64,000 nt of DNA from Marilutibacter spongiae (lineage in GTDB: Bacteria; Pseudomonadota; Gammaproteobacteria; Xanthomonadales; Xanthomonadaceae): the NCBI RefSeq assembly GCF_014145325.1, contig NZ_JACHTF010000002.1, positions 248,001-312,000 on the forward strand, in the 5' to 3' direction. How positions within the stretch are numbered: the first letter of the stretch is position 1; every line of letters starts with the position of its first letter. Made by a program: the position numbers and the translations under genes. Shown piece by piece: positions 36,591 through 48,414 of the stretch. The notes beneath the pieces are model-generated. The model was not told the DNA's origin. It saw only the letters and a list, made by a program, of their open reading frames with translations, and did not search any database.

Positions 36591-37328
36591 ATGTCCGAAC
36601 CCGTCCGCCTGGCCCACCGCGTCGCCGAAGTGTTCAGGTGTTCGCGCGCGGATGCCGAGCAATACATCCGCAACGGCTGGGTGTCGGTGGATGGCCGCGT
36701 GGTCGAATCGCCGCAGCACCCGGTCGCGGACGCCACGGTCGAGCTGCATCCGGACGCGCGCCTGGAGGACGTCGAGCCGGCCACGGTGCTGCTGCACAAG
36801 CCGGCGGGCTACGACGCGATCGAAGGCAGGCGCATGGCCGCGGGCCTGGTCCAGCCCGGGTCGCACTGGGCCGACGACCCATCGGGCATCCGGCCGCTCG
36901 AGCGCCACTTCCATCGACTCACGCCCCTGGTCCACCTGGACACCGACGCCAGCGGCCTGATGATCCTCACCCAGGACGGCCGCGTCTGGCGACGGCTGAC
37001 CGAGGATGCGGACGTGATCGAGCACGAATACCTCGTCGAGGTCGAGGGCGAGCTGGCGCCGTGGGGCTTGCGCCGGCTCAACCACGGGCTGTCCTTCCAG
37101 GGCCGCGCCCTGCCCCCGTGCAAGGTCAGCTGGCAGAACGAGACGCGCCTGCGCTTCGCCCTCAAGGGCGTGCGCGAGGGCCAGTTGCAGGACATGTGCG
37201 CGCAGGTCGGGCTGTCGGTGCGGTCGATCCGACGCCTGCGCATCGGCAGTATCCCGATCGGCAAGGGCCCCGAGGGCGCGATGCCGCCGGGACAGTGGCG
37301 CTACCTGCCGGTCGGCACCAGGATCTGA
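36591..37328 (+). CDS. rRNA pseudouridine synthase, RsuA/RluB/E/F type
   Basis: This 245-residue pseudouridine synthase has an N-terminal S4 RNA-binding domain (VAEVFRCSRADAEQYIRNGWVSVDGRVV) and a catalytic domain whose Asp lies in PLVHLDTDASGLMILTQDGR (usual form RLDxDTSGL). The family also shows LLHKPAGYDAI and the closing LRIGSIPIGKGPEG motif. It resembles RluF most in general layout, though the rRNA site cannot be stated. A TACACT -10-like box lies 30 nt before the ATG. The last 28 bp overlap the end of the convergent membrane gene. Confidence 0.9.
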   Translation: MSEPVRLAHRVAEVFRCSRADAEQYIRNGWVSVDGRVVESPQHPVADATVELHPDARLEDVEPATVLLHKPAGYDAIEGRRMAAGLVQPGSHWADDPSGIRPLERHFHRLTPLVHLDTDASGLMILTQDGRVWRRLTEDADVIEHEYLVEVEGELAPWGLRRLNHGLSFQGRALPPCKVSWQNETRLRFALKGVREGQLQDMCAQVGLSVRSIRRLRIGSIPIGKGPEGAMPPGQWRYLPVGTRI

Positions 37329-37948
37329 CCGCGCGGGCCGTTGCGCAGGGCCGCGGCCGAGAGGGCCAGCCAGGACAGGATCAACAGGATCTCCACCTTC
37401 TGGGTCAGGCCGCGCGGGGCTTCGCGCCATAGGGCATGCACCCACAGGCCGATGAAGGCGAGCAGGGCCAGCGCGAAGGCCGCTGCGAAGCGGTGGCGCC
37501 AGACGGGGTCGCCGCGCAGGCGCCAGGCTTGCAGCAGCATGGCGACGGTGACGCACAGGAAAGCGGTCTGTGCGGCGACTCCGTGCACCAGGGCCTCCAG
37601 GCTGGGCGACGAACCGGCACGCCCGGTCCCGGCCAGTGCGGTCACGGCCAGAGACACGGCGGCCGCGACGAACAGGAGCAGCGGCGCCGCGCTGCGGGCC
37701 GCGGGTCGCAACGTGCGATACCAGCCCACCCCCAGCAGGACCAGGGCCAGCGCCAGCGCGAAATACGCACCCTGCACCCAGGTGCCGTACGGTCCCACCA
37801 GGTAGAAGCTCAGCGGTGCGTGTTGCCAGTCCAGGTCGGCGCGCAGCCATTGCGCGGCGGTCGCGGCCGCCGCGAACGCACAGATGCCCGCAAGCGCGAT
37901 CTCACCCATGCGTGCGGGCAGGTCGAGGGCATCGCGTGTCCTGTTCAT
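37301..37948 (-). CDS. DUF998-family membrane protein
   Basis: This 215-residue inner-membrane protein has about six transmembrane segments and an early HAPLSFYLVGPYGTWVQG loop that is typical of DUF998 proteins. Further helices are LLLFVAAAVSLAVTAL, VAAQTAFLCVTVAMLL and ILLILSWLALSAAAL. No catalytic residues are apparent. Its end overlaps that of the pseudouridine synthase gene by 28 bp in opposite orientation. Confidence 0.8.
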   Translation of the reverse strand: MNRTRDALDLPARMGEIALAGICAFAAAATAAQWLRADLDWQHAPLSFYLVGPYGTWVQGAYFALALALVLLGVGWYRTLRPAARSAAPLLLFVAAAVSLAVTALAGTGRAGSSPSLEALVHGVAAQTAFLCVTVAMLLQAWRLRGDPVWRHRFAAAFALALLAFIGLWVHALWREAPRGLTQKVEILLILSWLALSAAALRNGPRGQILVPTGR

Positions 37949-38055
37949 GCGGGCATTATCGGCAGGCGACCGACGGTGTGTCGATCCGTGTCCCCGCCGG
38001 ACGTCGTCCAGGTGAAGGCGCGCCTGTCGCGCGCCACGCCAGCACGGAGCCCACC

Positions 38056-38421
38056 ATGAAGTATGTCGACGGATTCATCATCGCCGTCCCCACCGCCAAC
38101 AAGGACGCCTTCGTCGCGCATGCCCGCGCGATGGACGAGGTGATCATGGAGTACGGGGCGCTGCGGATCGTGGAATGCTGGGGCGACGACGTGCCGCGCG
38201 GCAAGCACACCGACTTCTTCGGCGCGGTCCGGGCGACCGACGCGGAGACCGTGGCGTTCTCGTGGATCGAGTGGCCGGACAAGGCCACGCGCGACGCCTT
38301 CATGAAAAAGATGATGGACGGCGACGACCCCCGCTTCGATCCCAAGGCGCATCCGATGCCGTTCGATGGCAAGCGCATGGTGTTCGGGGGCTTCGTCCCG
38401 GTCCTGGACCTGCCCGACTGA
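38056..38421 (+). CDS. DUF1428 protein (YbaA-like)
   Basis: This 121-residue small cytosolic protein of the DUF1428 family has a dimeric alpha/beta (ferredoxin-like) barrel. Family blocks are MKYVDGFIIAVPTANKDAF, GALRIVECWGDDVPRGKHTDF, FSWIEWPDKATRDAFMKKMM and PFDGKRMVFGGF. The function is unknown; the fold is like that of antibiotic monooxygenases. It stands alone between divergent and convergent neighbours. Confidence 0.93.
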   Translation: MKYVDGFIIAVPTANKDAFVAHARAMDEVIMEYGALRIVECWGDDVPRGKHTDFFGAVRATDAETVAFSWIEWPDKATRDAFMKKMMDGDDPRFDPKAHPMPFDGKRMVFGGFVPVLDLPD

Positions 38422-38433
38422 CGCCAGCGGCCG

Positions 38434-38913
38434 TCAGTCCTGGCCGCCCGCCAGCAGTGCGACGGTCCCCAGCGCCAGCCCGATCGCCGCCGCGTCCTCG
38501 AGCAGCGCTGCGGGCCAGTCCTTTCCCAAGCGCGTGGCCAGGCCCATGCGCAGCCGATAGCCGCCGCGCGTGCCCAGCGCCGCGGCGATCGCACCGGCCA
38601 GGGCCGGCAGCAGCCAGGCGACTTCCATCGCCAGCGCGACCGCGCCGCCGCAGAACGCGCCCGACAGCACGCGCGCGCCGGCGGCCGGCAGCGTCTTGCG
38701 GCTGGGCGCGCGCGGCGACTTGTCGCCGGCGAGTTCGGCCAGCGCCAGCAGGGTGAGCACCCAAGGCGCCCAGGCGCCCCCAAGCCATTCCAGCGCCGTG
38801 CCCTGCAGATCCAGGGCACCGCTCCGTGTCGCCCAGGCCAGCACCGCCGGGGCGGTGAAGGTCCGGGCACCCGCGACCAGGCCGAGCAGGCAGGCGGCGA
38901 CCGTCGCGATCAT
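38434..38913 (-). CDS. DUF4126 membrane protein
   Basis: This 159-residue inner-membrane protein of the DUF4126 family has four to five hydrophobic stretches. Conserved parts are the start LLGLVAGARTFTAPAVLAW, LAELAGDKSPRAPSRKTLPAAGARVLSGAFCGGA, and the end segment ALLEDAAAIGLALG. Function unknown. Its start is 18 bp downstream of the DJ-1 family gene's stop on the same strand, so the two are probably cotranscribed. Confidence 0.85.
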   Translation of the reverse strand: MIATVAACLLGLVAGARTFTAPAVLAWATRSGALDLQGTALEWLGGAWAPWVLTLLALAELAGDKSPRAPSRKTLPAAGARVLSGAFCGGAVALAMEVAWLLPALAGAIAAALGTRGGYRLRMGLATRLGKDWPAALLEDAAAIGLALGTVALLAGGQD

Positions 38914-38931
38914 GCGGCCGCGGACCTGGCG

Positions 38932-39456
38932 TCAGGACAGCGCATCGATCACCGCGCGGGTGAATGCCGGGATGTCATCGGGCTTACGGCTGGTGATCAC
39001 GTGGCCGTCCACCACGACCTCGGCGTCGCGCCAGCGCCCGCCGGCATTCTCCAGGTCGGTGCGGACCGAGGGCCACGATGTCAACGCGCGGTCCTTCGCA
39101 GCGCCGGACTGCACCAGCAGCCAGGGGCCGTGGCAGATCGCCGCGAGCGGCTTGGCGGCTTCGTCGAATGCGCGCACGAACGCCACCGCGGATTCGTCGA
39201 TGCGCAGCTTGTCGGGGTTGATCACGCCACCGGGCAGTACCAGGGCGTCGTAGGCATCCGGGGAGGCGTCGTCGAGCGCGACGTCCACCTCGACCTCGTC
39301 GCCCCAGTCCTTGCCCGCCCAGCCTCGGATGCGCGCGCCGCCGGGCGACACGACGTCGACATGGAAGCCGGCGGCGCGCAGGCCGTCGCGGGGCTCCACC
39401 AGCTCGGACTGTTCGAAGCCGTCGGTGGCGAGGATGGCGATCTTCTTCTGGCTCAT
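38932..39456 (-). CDS. DJ-1/PfpI-family protein (YhbO/YraA-like)
   Basis: This 174-residue protein is of the DJ-1/PfpI superfamily. The nucleophile elbow is AAICHGPWLL with C108 and H109, and the early Glu is in TDGFEQSELVEP. The DALVLPGGVINPDKLR block is typical of the YhbO/YraA (PfpI) group, described as glyoxalase- or deglycase-like stress proteins; protease activity is unlikely. It precedes the DUF4126 gene. Confidence 0.92.
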   Translation of the reverse strand: MSQKKIAILATDGFEQSELVEPRDGLRAAGFHVDVVSPGGARIRGWAGKDWGDEVEVDVALDDASPDAYDALVLPGGVINPDKLRIDESAVAFVRAFDEAAKPLAAICHGPWLLVQSGAAKDRALTSWPSVRTDLENAGGRWRDAEVVVDGHVITSRKPDDIPAFTRAVIDALS

Positions 39457-39597
39457 GGGCTCACTCGTCGCATGGGGGATGCAAGGACGCTATCGCGGGT
39501 GCGGTGGCAGCCGGGTGAAACCCGCGGCGCGCCCGCCACGCGGGGCGTGGCGGCGCGAACCCGTACACTGCAGGGACACACACCCACGGAACGCTCG

Positions 39598-39747
39598 ATG
39601 GCCAAGCCCAACTATTCGTACGAAAAACGACAGCGCGAGATCGCGAAGAAGAAGAAGAAAGACGAGAAACAGGCGAAGAAGCTCGCTGAACGCGACGCAT
39701 CCAGGGACAACGACAACGCGCAGCCGTCCACGGACGGCAACGGCTAG
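39598..39747 (+). CDS. Small Lys-rich conserved protein, 49 aa
   Basis: This very small, highly charged protein starts MAKPNYSYEKRQREIAKKKK and ends in an acidic, Asn/Ser-rich tail. It matches a short protein family widespread in proteobacteria (MxKxNYxxEKRQRELAKKKKKEEK pattern) with no known role. It is probably natively unstructured and nucleic-acid binding. A TACACT -10-like box lies 28 nt upstream of the ATG. Confidence 0.82.
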   Translation: MAKPNYSYEKRQREIAKKKKKDEKQAKKLAERDASRDNDNAQPSTDGNG

Positions 39748-39820
39748 GCCGCGACGACCGGGACCCGTACGGGCCGCGCGCGGCGCGGCGCGCCGGACAC
39801 CGGTGGACCAGGCGCCGGCG

Positions 39821-41140
39821 TCACGGGGGCAGCAGTTTCCAGAACACCCCTTCGCGCAGTTTCACCGTCTGCAGCGGCTTGCGCTCGGCCGCTGGCAGGT
39901 TGCCCCGCAGCATCTGCCGGATGTCGCCCATGACCTGGTCCGACTCCATGAAATAGGAATGGGCGAGGATGCTCTGGTCGACGCCGGACACATCGATCGT
40001 GTCGATGCCGTCCACCAGCATCACGCCCTCGCTCGAGTCGCCGGCGCGGGGACCGCGGTTGACCTGTCGCGATGCCTTGAGCGCCAGGTCCTCGGACGAG
40101 GCATACAGCGTCACCCGGCCGCTTGCCAGGTGCATGGCCGGCGCCAGTTGCTCGCGGAAGACCTTCGCGTCGATATCCGGCGCGGCCAGGATGATGCCGC
40201 GGAAGCGCCCGCGCAGGTCCGGGCGGCGGGCCACCAGGTTGCGGATCGCGCGGGTGACGCCGCGCGTCCCCATGCTGTGGCCGATGACGTAGAGGTTCCG
40301 CGCGCCGGAGCGGTCGGCCATGTCCGCCAGGAAGCCCTCGATCAGCGGCACGGTCCTGGCCATCGTCTCCTCGTCGGTGAAATACCCCGTCAGCGATGCC
40401 TGCGACGGCCAGCTGTAGAACACCGGCGCGCCGTCGAAGCGCAGGTCGTAGGCCAGCTGCGCGGTGCGCCGGGCGGCGTCGCGGTAGCTCACGTTGAAAC
40501 CGTGCACGAAGACGAAGGCACTGCTGTCGCCGGAGTCGCGCACGCGCGACTGCAACGATCCGAAGAACGCACCCTCGGGCAGGCGGCTGACGTCCTGCAG
40601 CACCACATGGCGGGCGGGGTCTTCCTCGAACTCCAGCAGGTACCAGCGCGGCGACTCCAGTTCGCCGGCAACGTGGCTCTTGGGGATACTGATCCGGGCC
40701 TGGCCGTAGGTCAGCTTCCCGGCATTGGCAGCGGTGAAGCGGTCCGCCGCGGGCCGGCTGTCGAACGCGGCGTGCGGGCTGCGGTTGGTCGCGTAGAAGA
40801 CATCGACGTTGACGTAGTCGGCGGTCGGGGCCGACGGGCGCGCAGCAGGCGCGCGCGAGCGGCCGGTGCGCGGCGGCGGCGGTGGCGGCGGGGGTGGCGG
40901 TGGCGGCGCCATGCCGGCTTCTTCCCTCGCCCGCGCCTCGCGCTCGGCGGCGCGGCGAGCTTCGGCCAAGGCTTCGGCGTCCTTGCGTTGCGCTTCCGCG
41001 CGCGCCTGCGCCTCGCGGCGCTCCGCCTCGGCACGCGCCTGTGCCTGCGCCTGCTCGACTGCTTCGTCCGGCGTCTGGCGCACCGGTGCGCAGCCCGCCA
41101 TCAGCACGGCCACCAGCAACATTCCGACGATCCGCCGCAT
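39821..41140 (-). CDS. Lipoprotein alpha/beta hydrolase (DUF900) with coiled coil and polyproline
   Basis: This 439-residue lipoprotein has lipobox LMAGC (Cys17), a coiled coil of Ala/Glu/Arg/Gln repeats (about residues 26-75), a run of twelve prolines, and then a DUF900-type alpha/beta-hydrolase domain with DVFYATNRSP, FVFVHGFNVSYRDAA and the nucleophile elbow LYVIGHSMGTRGV. The rod-like spacer would hold the hydrolase away from the membrane. An unusually purine-rich GGGGAGGGG site precedes the ATG. Substrate unknown. Confidence 0.88.
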   Translation of the reverse strand: MRRIVGMLLVAVLMAGCAPVRQTPDEAVEQAQAQARAEAERREAQARAEAQRKDAEALAEARRAAEREARAREEAGMAPPPPPPPPPPPPRTGRSRAPAARPSAPTADYVNVDVFYATNRSPHAAFDSRPAADRFTAANAGKLTYGQARISIPKSHVAGELESPRWYLLEFEEDPARHVVLQDVSRLPEGAFFGSLQSRVRDSGDSSAFVFVHGFNVSYRDAARRTAQLAYDLRFDGAPVFYSWPSQASLTGYFTDEETMARTVPLIEGFLADMADRSGARNLYVIGHSMGTRGVTRAIRNLVARRPDLRGRFRGIILAAPDIDAKVFREQLAPAMHLASGRVTLYASSEDLALKASRQVNRGPRAGDSSEGVMLVDGIDTIDVSGVDQSILAHSYFMESDQVMGDIRQMLRGNLPAAERKPLQTVKLREGVFWKLLPP

Positions 41141-41243
41141 GGTCCCCTCCCCCTGTCTTGTGCGGGCGCGGCGGCCAACCCCCTGGCGCCGGCGTCCCGC
41201 TGCCGATGTTACCCCAGCCCGATCGTCTTGGAGCCGCGCGCGC

Positions 41244-42076
41244 TCAGCCCGCGACGCGCCCGCCCTCGACGCCATCCAGGCGCTGCGGATGGCTGTAGAC
41301 CACGTGGCGGCCCGGCCGGGTGAAGCCGACCAGGGTGAGGCCACAATCGCGCGCGAGATCGACGGCCAGCGCGCTGGGCGCGGACATGGCCGCCAGTACC
41401 GGAATCCCGGCCTCGGCGGCCTTGGCGGCCATCTCGTAACTGGCCCGGCTGGTGACCAGGGCGAAGCCGTCCTGCACCGCGGTGCCCGGCCGCCGCATCG
41501 CCCCGATCAGCTTGTCCAGCGCGTTGTGGCGACCGATGTCCTCGCGGACCAGTCGCAGGCCGCCGGCGGTATCGCACCACGCAGCCGCATGCAGCGCGCC
41601 GGTTGCGGCATTGAGCGGTTGCCGCGAGCGCAGTGCCGACAAGGCCGCCTCGATCGCACCGGCCCCCAGCCGACCGCCCTCGCCGACGGCTGCCGGACGG
41701 CGCAGCACTTCCTCCAGCGCGCGGCTGCCGCACAGGCCACAGCCGCTGCGTCCGGGGATCGCCCGCGGCGCCGGGGCCCTGCCGCTCGCGGCCGGTTCGC
41801 GGGTGCTGATCTCCAGGACGATGCCCTCGATGACTTCGCGGACCTGGATCCCGACGATGGCGTCGGGCGCGATGCGGCGTTCGGTCAGGGCAAAGCCGAC
41901 GGCGAAGTCCTCCAGGTCGGACGGCGAGGCCATCATCACCGCGAACGCAACGCCGTCGAACCGGATATCGACCGGGACCTCCTCGGCCAGCAGGTCGTCG
42001 GCCGGCGTCGACGCGCCCGCCTCCACCCGCCAGACGCCCCGCCCCGCGAGCCCCTTGCCGACGGGTTCGCCCCTCT

Positions 42077-42080
<4 letters not shown>
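41244..42080 (-). CDS. fdhD: Formate dehydrogenase accessory sulfurtransferase FdhD
   Basis: This 278-residue protein transfers sulfur to the molybdenum cofactor of formate-dehydrogenase-type enzymes. The catalytic Cys pair is in GRSGCGLCGSR (C114 and C117). Other blocks are DIRFDGVAFAVMMASPSDLEDFAVGFALTE, REDIGRHNALDKLIG and SRASYEMAAKAAEAGIPVLAAMSAPSALAVDLA. The start is taken as TTG at 42080, which overlaps the stop of the upstream oxidoreductase (TTGA), so translation is coupled. Confidence 0.93.
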
Positions 42081-44371
<2,291 letters not shown>

Positions 44372-44553
44372 CCCGCGTCCTCCGATCCGTTCGCGGCCGG
44401 CCCCGGCCACTTTCCGCCGACGGTTCTACGGTACCACCGTGCCCGCGCCCTTTCGCCCGGAAGTCGCGTCGCACGCACTGTCCTGCCCATGGCGACCTGC
44501 GCGATACCGGGCGCGCGTACGATGCCTGCAACGTCCCGATCGCCGGAGGCTCC

Positions 44554-45414
44554 ATGCCAGGCCCGACCATGCCCGCCGCCTTCCTCGGCCACGGCAGCCC
44601 GATGAACGCGCTGGAACGCAACCGCTACACCGACGCCTGGCGGGCATTCGGCGCCAGCGTGCCGAGGCCGCGCGCGATCCTGATGGTCTCCGCGCACTGG
44701 TACGTCAACGCGAGCGCGGTCACCGCGATGGCCCGGCCGCGCACCTTGCACGATTTCTTCGGTTTCCCGCCCGCCCTGTTCGACATGCAGTACCCGGCGC
44801 CGGGACTGCCCGCGCTCCATGAAGAGATCGCCGACCTCGCCCGGCCCGACCACGTCGGCGCCGACGTCGACGGCTGGGGCCTGGACCACGGGACCTGGTC
44901 GGTACTGGCGCACGCCTTCCCCGACGCCGACATCCCCGTGGTGCAGCTGTCCATCGACGCACGGCGGCCGGCGGCCTACCACCTGGCAATGGGCGAGCGG
45001 CTGGCCGCGCTGCGCACCCGCGGCATCCTCGTGATGGGCAGCGGCAACGTGGTCCACAACCTCCGCGCGATCGACTGGAACCGGCCGGACGGCGCCTTCG
45101 ACTGGGCCCGGCGCTTCGACGAACGGGTCCGCCAGGTCATGCAAGAACGGCCGGGCGAGCTGCCCTCGCTGATGGAGGGGCCGGACTACGGCCTGGCGGC
45201 GCCGACGCCCGAGCACTTCCTGCCCCTGCTGTACATCGCCGGGCTCGCAGCGGCCGACGGCGGCACGCCCGGCGTGCTGGCCGATGGCTACACCTACGGT
45301 TCGCTGTCGATGACCGCGTACACCGTGGGCCTGGACGTCGCCACGGCCGGCCGCTCGAGTGCCGGCGCCGCTCCGCTCGACACCTCGGCGCCGCCCGCCG
45401 ACTCCAACGCCTGA
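44554..45414 (+). CDS. ygiD: 4,5-DOPA dioxygenase extradiol (YgiD)
   Basis: This 286-residue LigB-family extradiol dioxygenase opens the ring of L-DOPA or related catechols. Metal-binding His candidates are in FLGHGSPMNAL and VSAHWYVNASAV, with further family blocks PAPGLPALHEEIA, GLDHGTWSVLAHAFPDADIPVVQLSID and GSGNVVHNLR. The C-terminus extends about 15 residues beyond E. coli YgiD. GGAGG (44545-44549) precedes the ATG. It is divergent from the molybdo-oxidoreductase. Confidence 0.93.
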   Translation: MPGPTMPAAFLGHGSPMNALERNRYTDAWRAFGASVPRPRAILMVSAHWYVNASAVTAMARPRTLHDFFGFPPALFDMQYPAPGLPALHEEIADLARPDHVGADVDGWGLDHGTWSVLAHAFPDADIPVVQLSIDARRPAAYHLAMGERLAALRTRGILVMGSGNVVHNLRAIDWNRPDGAFDWARRFDERVRQVMQERPGELPSLMEGPDYGLAAPTPEHFLPLLYIAGLAAADGGTPGVLADGYTYGSLSMTAYTVGLDVATAGRSSAGAAPLDTSAPPADSNA

Positions 45415-45424
45415 GGCGGTTGGC

Positions 45425-46199
45425 TCAGGCCGGCGCCAGGAGCCCGCTGAGGAGGAGCATGGCGCCGAACAGCAGCCAGTCGTTGATGATGTGCGCGCCG
45501 GTGGACACCCATATGTTGCGCGTCTTCAGGTAGCCCAGCAGCAGTACGAGCCGCGCGCTGCCGATGATCACCAGGCACTGCACCCAGTTCCAGTCGTACG
45601 TCGGCAGGTGCGCCATGCCGAACAGCACCGCCGCGCCCAGCCAGGCCAGCACGAGCGCGGCGGTCCGACCCAGGCCGCACTTCATGTGCAGCAGCCAGGC
45701 GATCGCCAGGAACGGCAGGACCGTGATCACCTCTTCGCCGAACAACTGCGGCAGGGTCCTGAGGAAGAACATCACGCGATCGCCGGTGGCCTGTCCGCGC
45801 AGCATCTCCATCGCCGGGTTGGCCGAAACGCCCGAGAAGCGCGAGACCGCCAGCGCGATGCCCAGCGTCACGACCACGTTCAGCAGCGCCACCAGCAGCA
45901 TCCAGCCGAAGTCGCCAGGCGTGAGTCGACGGAAGATCGCGGTCCAGTGGCCCGGCGCGGCCCCACGCCAGTGTCGCGAGCGGGATCGCGAAGAACAGGA
46001 CCGCCGGGATCCATTGCCCCCAGGCGCTTGCGAAGAAGGGAACGGGTGCGATCAATACCAGGAATCCCAGCACCACCCCGGCCATGACCAGCAACCACCT
46101 GGGGCCTGTCAGGGCCATCGGCCGGTCGTCGTAGAACGGAAAGTCGTCCTCCGCTCGCCGCGCGGCAATGCCGCCGTGCGTTGCCTGCGTACCCGTCAT
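45425..46199 (-). pseudogene. CPBP-family intramembrane protease, frameshifted
   Basis: Two overlapping frames together make one CPBP (Abi/Rce1-like) membrane protease. The N-terminal part (ATG at 46199) has membrane helices up to FFAIPLATLAWGRAG. The C-terminal part resumes in another frame as HWTAIFRRLTPGDFGW, then holds the catalytic FGEEVITVLPFLA, GMAHLPTYDWNW and IINDWLLFGAMLL. Removing one base from the C-run at 45951-45953 restores a continuous frame of about 257 residues. It is either a disabled gene or a sequence error; programmed shifting is less likely. It ends 10 bp from ygiD. Confidence 0.75.
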
Positions 46200-46292
46200 G
46201 CCCACGGCCGTCCCCAGGATCGGAGCGCATGCTCCGGTCCCGACTCTAGCGCCAAACCCGCGCCGGTGCCCGCCCGGCCGGGATGGCGACGC

Positions 46293-47225
46293 TCAGGCGG
46301 GTCGACGGCGACGCTTGCCCACCACGGTGATCAGGGCGACACCGACCAGGATGATGGCCATGCCCGCGAGGTCGTAGGGGCCCACGGTCTCGGCCGCCAG
46401 AAGCACGCCGATCAGCACCGCCACCGGCGGGTTGACGTAGGCGTAGCTGGTCGCCACCGCCGGACGCGCGTGCTTGAGCACGTACAGGTAGGCACTGAAG
46501 GCCACGATGGAGCCGAACACCGCGAGGTAGGCCAGGGCAAGCGTCGCCTGCACCGTCGGGTGGCTGGGCAGACGCTCGCCCGAGAGCACGCCCACCGCGA
46601 GCAGGGCCACGCTGGCGCAGAGCATCTGCGCGGCGGTGTTCATCGGCCCGGCCGGCATGTCCTGGCGACGGCTCCAGACCGAACCGAAGGCCCAGCACAT
46701 GGCGGCGGTCAGCAGCGCGATCGCCCCCAGGCGCTCGCCCGACAGCCCACTGCCGAGGTTGAGCACGACGACGCCGACGAAACCCACGAGCAGCCCCAGG
46801 GTTTCGCGCCGGCTCGGCCATTGCCCGTACAGGCCCGAGAACGTGGCCGCGAACAAGGGCATGCTCGACACCGCCACCGCGGCGATGCCGGAGCTGACCC
46901 GCTGCTCGGCGAAGCACACCAGGCCGTTGCCGAACCCCAGCAGCAACAGGCCGGTGATGCCGGCGTTTCGCCACTGCAGGCGCGTCGGCGCCGCGTGGCC
47001 GCGCCAGCGCAGGAAGCCGTACAGCACCACCCCCGCGGCAAGGAAGCGCATGCCAGCCAGCAGGAACGGCGGATAGCTCTCGAGCGCGAAGCGGATGCCG
47101 AGGTAGGTCGAACCCCAGACGAGGTACAGCGTCAGCAGGCACAGCGGGATCATCACCCGCGGATCGAGGTGGCGGGGCAGCGGCGCGGGCAGGGGCGCGT
47201 CCGCGGCGGTGGACGTGTCGGACAT
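46293..47225 (-). CDS. EamA-family (DMT) transporter, YedA-like
   Basis: This 310-residue inner-membrane carrier has two EamA repeats, ten predicted helices. Typical parts are the start LTLYLVWGSTYLGIRFALE, FGNGLVCFAEQRVSSGIAAVAVSSMPLFAA and the second-repeat end YVNPPVAVLIGVLLAAETV. It most resembles the YedA branch of drug/metabolite exporters, several of which carry amino-acid-like compounds. It is next to the LLM monooxygenase gene on the same strand, 119 bp away. Confidence 0.9.
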   Translation of the reverse strand: MSDTSTAADAPLPAPLPRHLDPRVMIPLCLLTLYLVWGSTYLGIRFALESYPPFLLAGMRFLAAGVVLYGFLRWRGHAAPTRLQWRNAGITGLLLLGFGNGLVCFAEQRVSSGIAAVAVSSMPLFAATFSGLYGQWPSRRETLGLLVGFVGVVVLNLGSGLSGERLGAIALLTAAMCWAFGSVWSRRQDMPAGPMNTAAQMLCASVALLAVGVLSGERLPSHPTVQATLALAYLAVFGSIVAFSAYLYVLKHARPAVATSYAYVNPPVAVLIGVLLAAETVGPYDLAGMAIILVGVALITVVGKRRRRPA

Positions 47226-47344
47226 GGGGGCGTCGACCGGAGGGGGCCGCATAGTATCGGCGCGATCGGCCCGCGCGTGCGCATGCCATTGGCAACACTG
47301 CTGACCGCCGGCGGCAGCAACGCGCCCGGGCGGAGCGGGTCGGC

Positions 47345-48337
47345 TCAGGCCTGGATCGCCTCCATGGCCAGCGCGAACGAGCGCAGGCGCGCGTCGTGGT
47401 CGAAGATGTTGGCGGTGAGGATCAGCTCGTCCGGCCGGTAGCGTTGCACGAAGGCATCGACCGCCGTGCGCACGGTGTCCGGCGACCCCACCGCGGCGCA
47501 GGACAGGGCCGCGTCGACGCCGGCGCGCTCGCCCGGCTGGCAATAGGCGTCGAAGGCTGCGCCCGAGGCCAGCGGTGGCGGCACCTGGCCGGGACGACCG
47601 CGCCTGAGGTTGACGAAGGCCTGCTGCTGCGTGGTGAACAGCCGCGCGGCCTCCTCGTCGCTGTCGGCGGCGACCACGTTCAGCGCCAGCATCGCGTGCG
47701 GCGCCTGGAGGTGGCGGGACGGCCGGAACTCGCGGCGATACACCGCCAGTGCCTGTTCCAGCATGGCCGGCGCGAAGTGCGAGGCGAACGCATAGCGCAG
47801 GCCGAGGGTCGCGGCCAGCTGCGCGCCGAACAGGCTGGAGCCCAGGATCCAGGGTTCCACCTCGACTCCGGCGCCCGGCACGGCCTGCACGGACTGCCCG
47901 TCGCGGACGGGCTCGAAGTAGCCCAGCAGCTCAACCACGTCGGCGGGGAACTCGTCGGCGCCCTGGTAGTAGCGTCGCAGCGCCCGCGCCGCCGGCTGGT
48001 CGGTTCCCGGTGCACGGCCCAGGCCCAGGTCGATGCGGCCGGGGTACAGCGAGCCCAGGGTGCCGAACTGCTCGGCCACCTGCAGCGGCGCGTGGTTGGG
48101 CAGCATCACGCCGCCCGAGCCGACGCGGATCGACGAGGTGCCGCCGGCCACGTGCCCGATCAGCACCGCCGTGGCGGCGCTGGCGATCCCCGGCATGTTG
48201 TGGTGTTCGGCCAGCCAGAAGCGCCGGTAGCCCAGCTGCTCGGCATGGCGGGCCAGCGCCAGGGTGTTGGCGAAGGTGTGCGCCGGCGTGCTGCCGACGG
48301 TGACGGGCGCGAGGTCGAGGACGGACAACGGGATCAT
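47345..48337 (-). CDS. LLM-class flavin-dependent oxidoreductase (YhbW-like)
   Basis: This 330-residue bacterial luciferase-like monooxygenase has a TIM-barrel. Family blocks are the start [80 protein letters not shown] and [14 protein letters not shown]. It is of the YhbW group, which uses reduced FMN from a separate reductase; the substrate is unknown. It is divergent from the halogenase, with a shared 110-bp promoter region. Confidence 0.92.
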   Translation of the reverse strand: MIPLSVLDLAPVTVGSTPAHTFANTLALARHAEQLGYRRFWLAEHHNMPGIASAATAVLIGHVAGGTSSIRVGSGGVMLPNHAPLQVAEQFGTLGSLYPGRIDLGLGRAPGTDQPAARALRRYYQGADEFPADVVELLGYFEPVRDGQSVQAVPGAGVEVEPWILGSSLFGAQLAATLGLRYAFASHFAPAMLEQALAVYRREFRPSRHLQAPHAMLALNVVAADSDEEAARLFTTQQQAFVNLRRGRPGQVPPPLASGAAFDAYCQPGERAGVDAALSCAAVGSPDTVRTAVDAFVQRYRPDELILTANIFDHDARLRSFALAMEAIQA

Positions 48338-48414
48338 GGTCGCGGCTCTGCGGGGGAATCCTACAGATGGGGACGCGCCGGCACGGGATAAAGGGCGCGG
48401 CCTCGCGACCGTGC

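Noticed and set aside
38932-39456. DJ-1/PfpI protein as a protease
   Set aside because: The family name is historical; the Cys-His elbow is that of glyoxalase- or deglycase-like members.
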